Assembly: GCF_003121405.1 (NCBI RefSeq)
Contig: NZ_QBUY01000098.1
Location: 1 to 34,422, forward strand
Length of the DNA: 34,422 nucleotides
Source: Paraburkholderia sp. C35
GTDB lineage: Bacteria > Pseudomonadota > Gammaproteobacteria > Burkholderiales > Burkholderiaceae
Direction of reading: 5' to 3'
Below the pieces are notes generated by a model, which saw nothing but the letters and a program-made list of their open reading frames with translations, was not told the DNA's origin and made no database searches. A program made the translations under genes and the position numbers. This document shows positions 34,236 through 34,422 of this stretch, in pieces; position 1 is the first letter of the stretch; each line of letters starts with the position of its first letter.

Positions 34236-34422
34236 CCGTTGGCGTCCGCGGTTTGTTTTTTCGCTGGCATCCGCGATTTGCCTTCGTGCTTCATGCGTTG
34301 CCCCTGTGCGGGGCGGCACCTACTTTTCTTTGCCGCGGCAAAGAAAAGTAGGCAAAAGAAAGCCGCTGAACACCGCCAGTTCTTGTAGTTGCCTGCGGGC
34401 CCCCAGCCGGTCCTATCCTTCA
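34236..34422 (+). repeat. Composite palindromic element, copy 4 (cut by window edge)
   Basis: Starts within ten bases of the ABC exporter stop and runs off the window. It holds a locally duplicated 16-base block (TGGCGTCCGCGGTTTG at 34240-34255 and TGGCATCCGCGATTTG at 34265-34280), hairpin GCCCC/GGGGC (34300-34314), the perfect 34-base palindrome (34319-34352) and the TGCCTGCGGG block near 34391. Same orientation as copy 2. Confidence 0.85.

Overview
The window looks like the chromosome of a Burkholderia sensu lato species (Paraburkholderia, Caballeronia or Burkholderia; Betaproteobacteria). The evidence is the high GC with G/C-ending codons, the run of ubiE, a Tim44-like gene, ubiJ, ubiB, fmdB, a DUF502 gene, aspS, nudB and clsB, and an intergenic palindromic repeat that I recall, without being able to check, from Paraburkholderia-type genomes. 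The genus is inference. Almost every gene is an ordinary full-length housekeeping or catabolic gene. I see no transposase, phage gene, CRISPR array, tRNA or rRNA.

Layout. 1-135: repeat copy 1. 167-3426, minus strand: ilvA, a 5'-nucleotidase and queF in a tight operon. 3427-4020: a divergent control region with no gene. 4021-8949: a 1348-residue flavin/Fe-S oxidoreductase, a HIT protein and a DUF971 protein. 9025-13812: the ubiquinone genes ubiE, ubiJ and ubiB, with a secreted or membrane Tim44-like gene between ubiE and ubiJ and a TPMT-family methyltransferase after ubiB. 13951-18810: fmdB-type gene, DUF502 membrane gene, aspS, a strong terminator, then nudB and clsB overlapping by 4 bases. 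19050-26863: a TetR regulator with a visible promoter/operator, then a fatty-acid beta-oxidation set (acyl-CoA dehydrogenase, hydroxyacyl-CoA dehydrogenase/enoyl-CoA hydratase fusion, thiolase), a 650-base inverted-repeat structure, and an enoyl-CoA hydratase/isomerase. 26905-28341: fdhD and a divergent nitrate-reductase-associated gene. 28523-31645: a membrane PAS-PAS-LOV-like-GGDEF-EAL c-di-GMP enzyme. 31692-32099: a hotdog thioesterase. 32356-34227: an Atm1-type ABC exporter. 34236-34422: repeat copy 4.

How the genes fit together. The big flavoprotein and the acyl-CoA dehydrogenase feed electrons towards quinone, and ubiE/ubiJ/ubiB build that quinone. The TetR-controlled fad genes carry out beta-oxidation. 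fdhD and the nitrate-reductase-associated gene point to molybdenum-enzyme respiration.

The most unusual content is not a gene. One composite palindromic element occurs four times, two copies in each orientation. It usually sits directly after a gene's stop codon. Two copies face each other to form a long inverted repeat with one fixed centre (about 25701). The coding DNA beside every copy shows a strand-asymmetric G/T versus A/C composition that always has the same polarity relative to the element. The second notable item is a LOV-type photoreceptor signature, with the reactive cysteine and both flavin-binding asparagines in exact register, inside the GGDEF-EAL protein.
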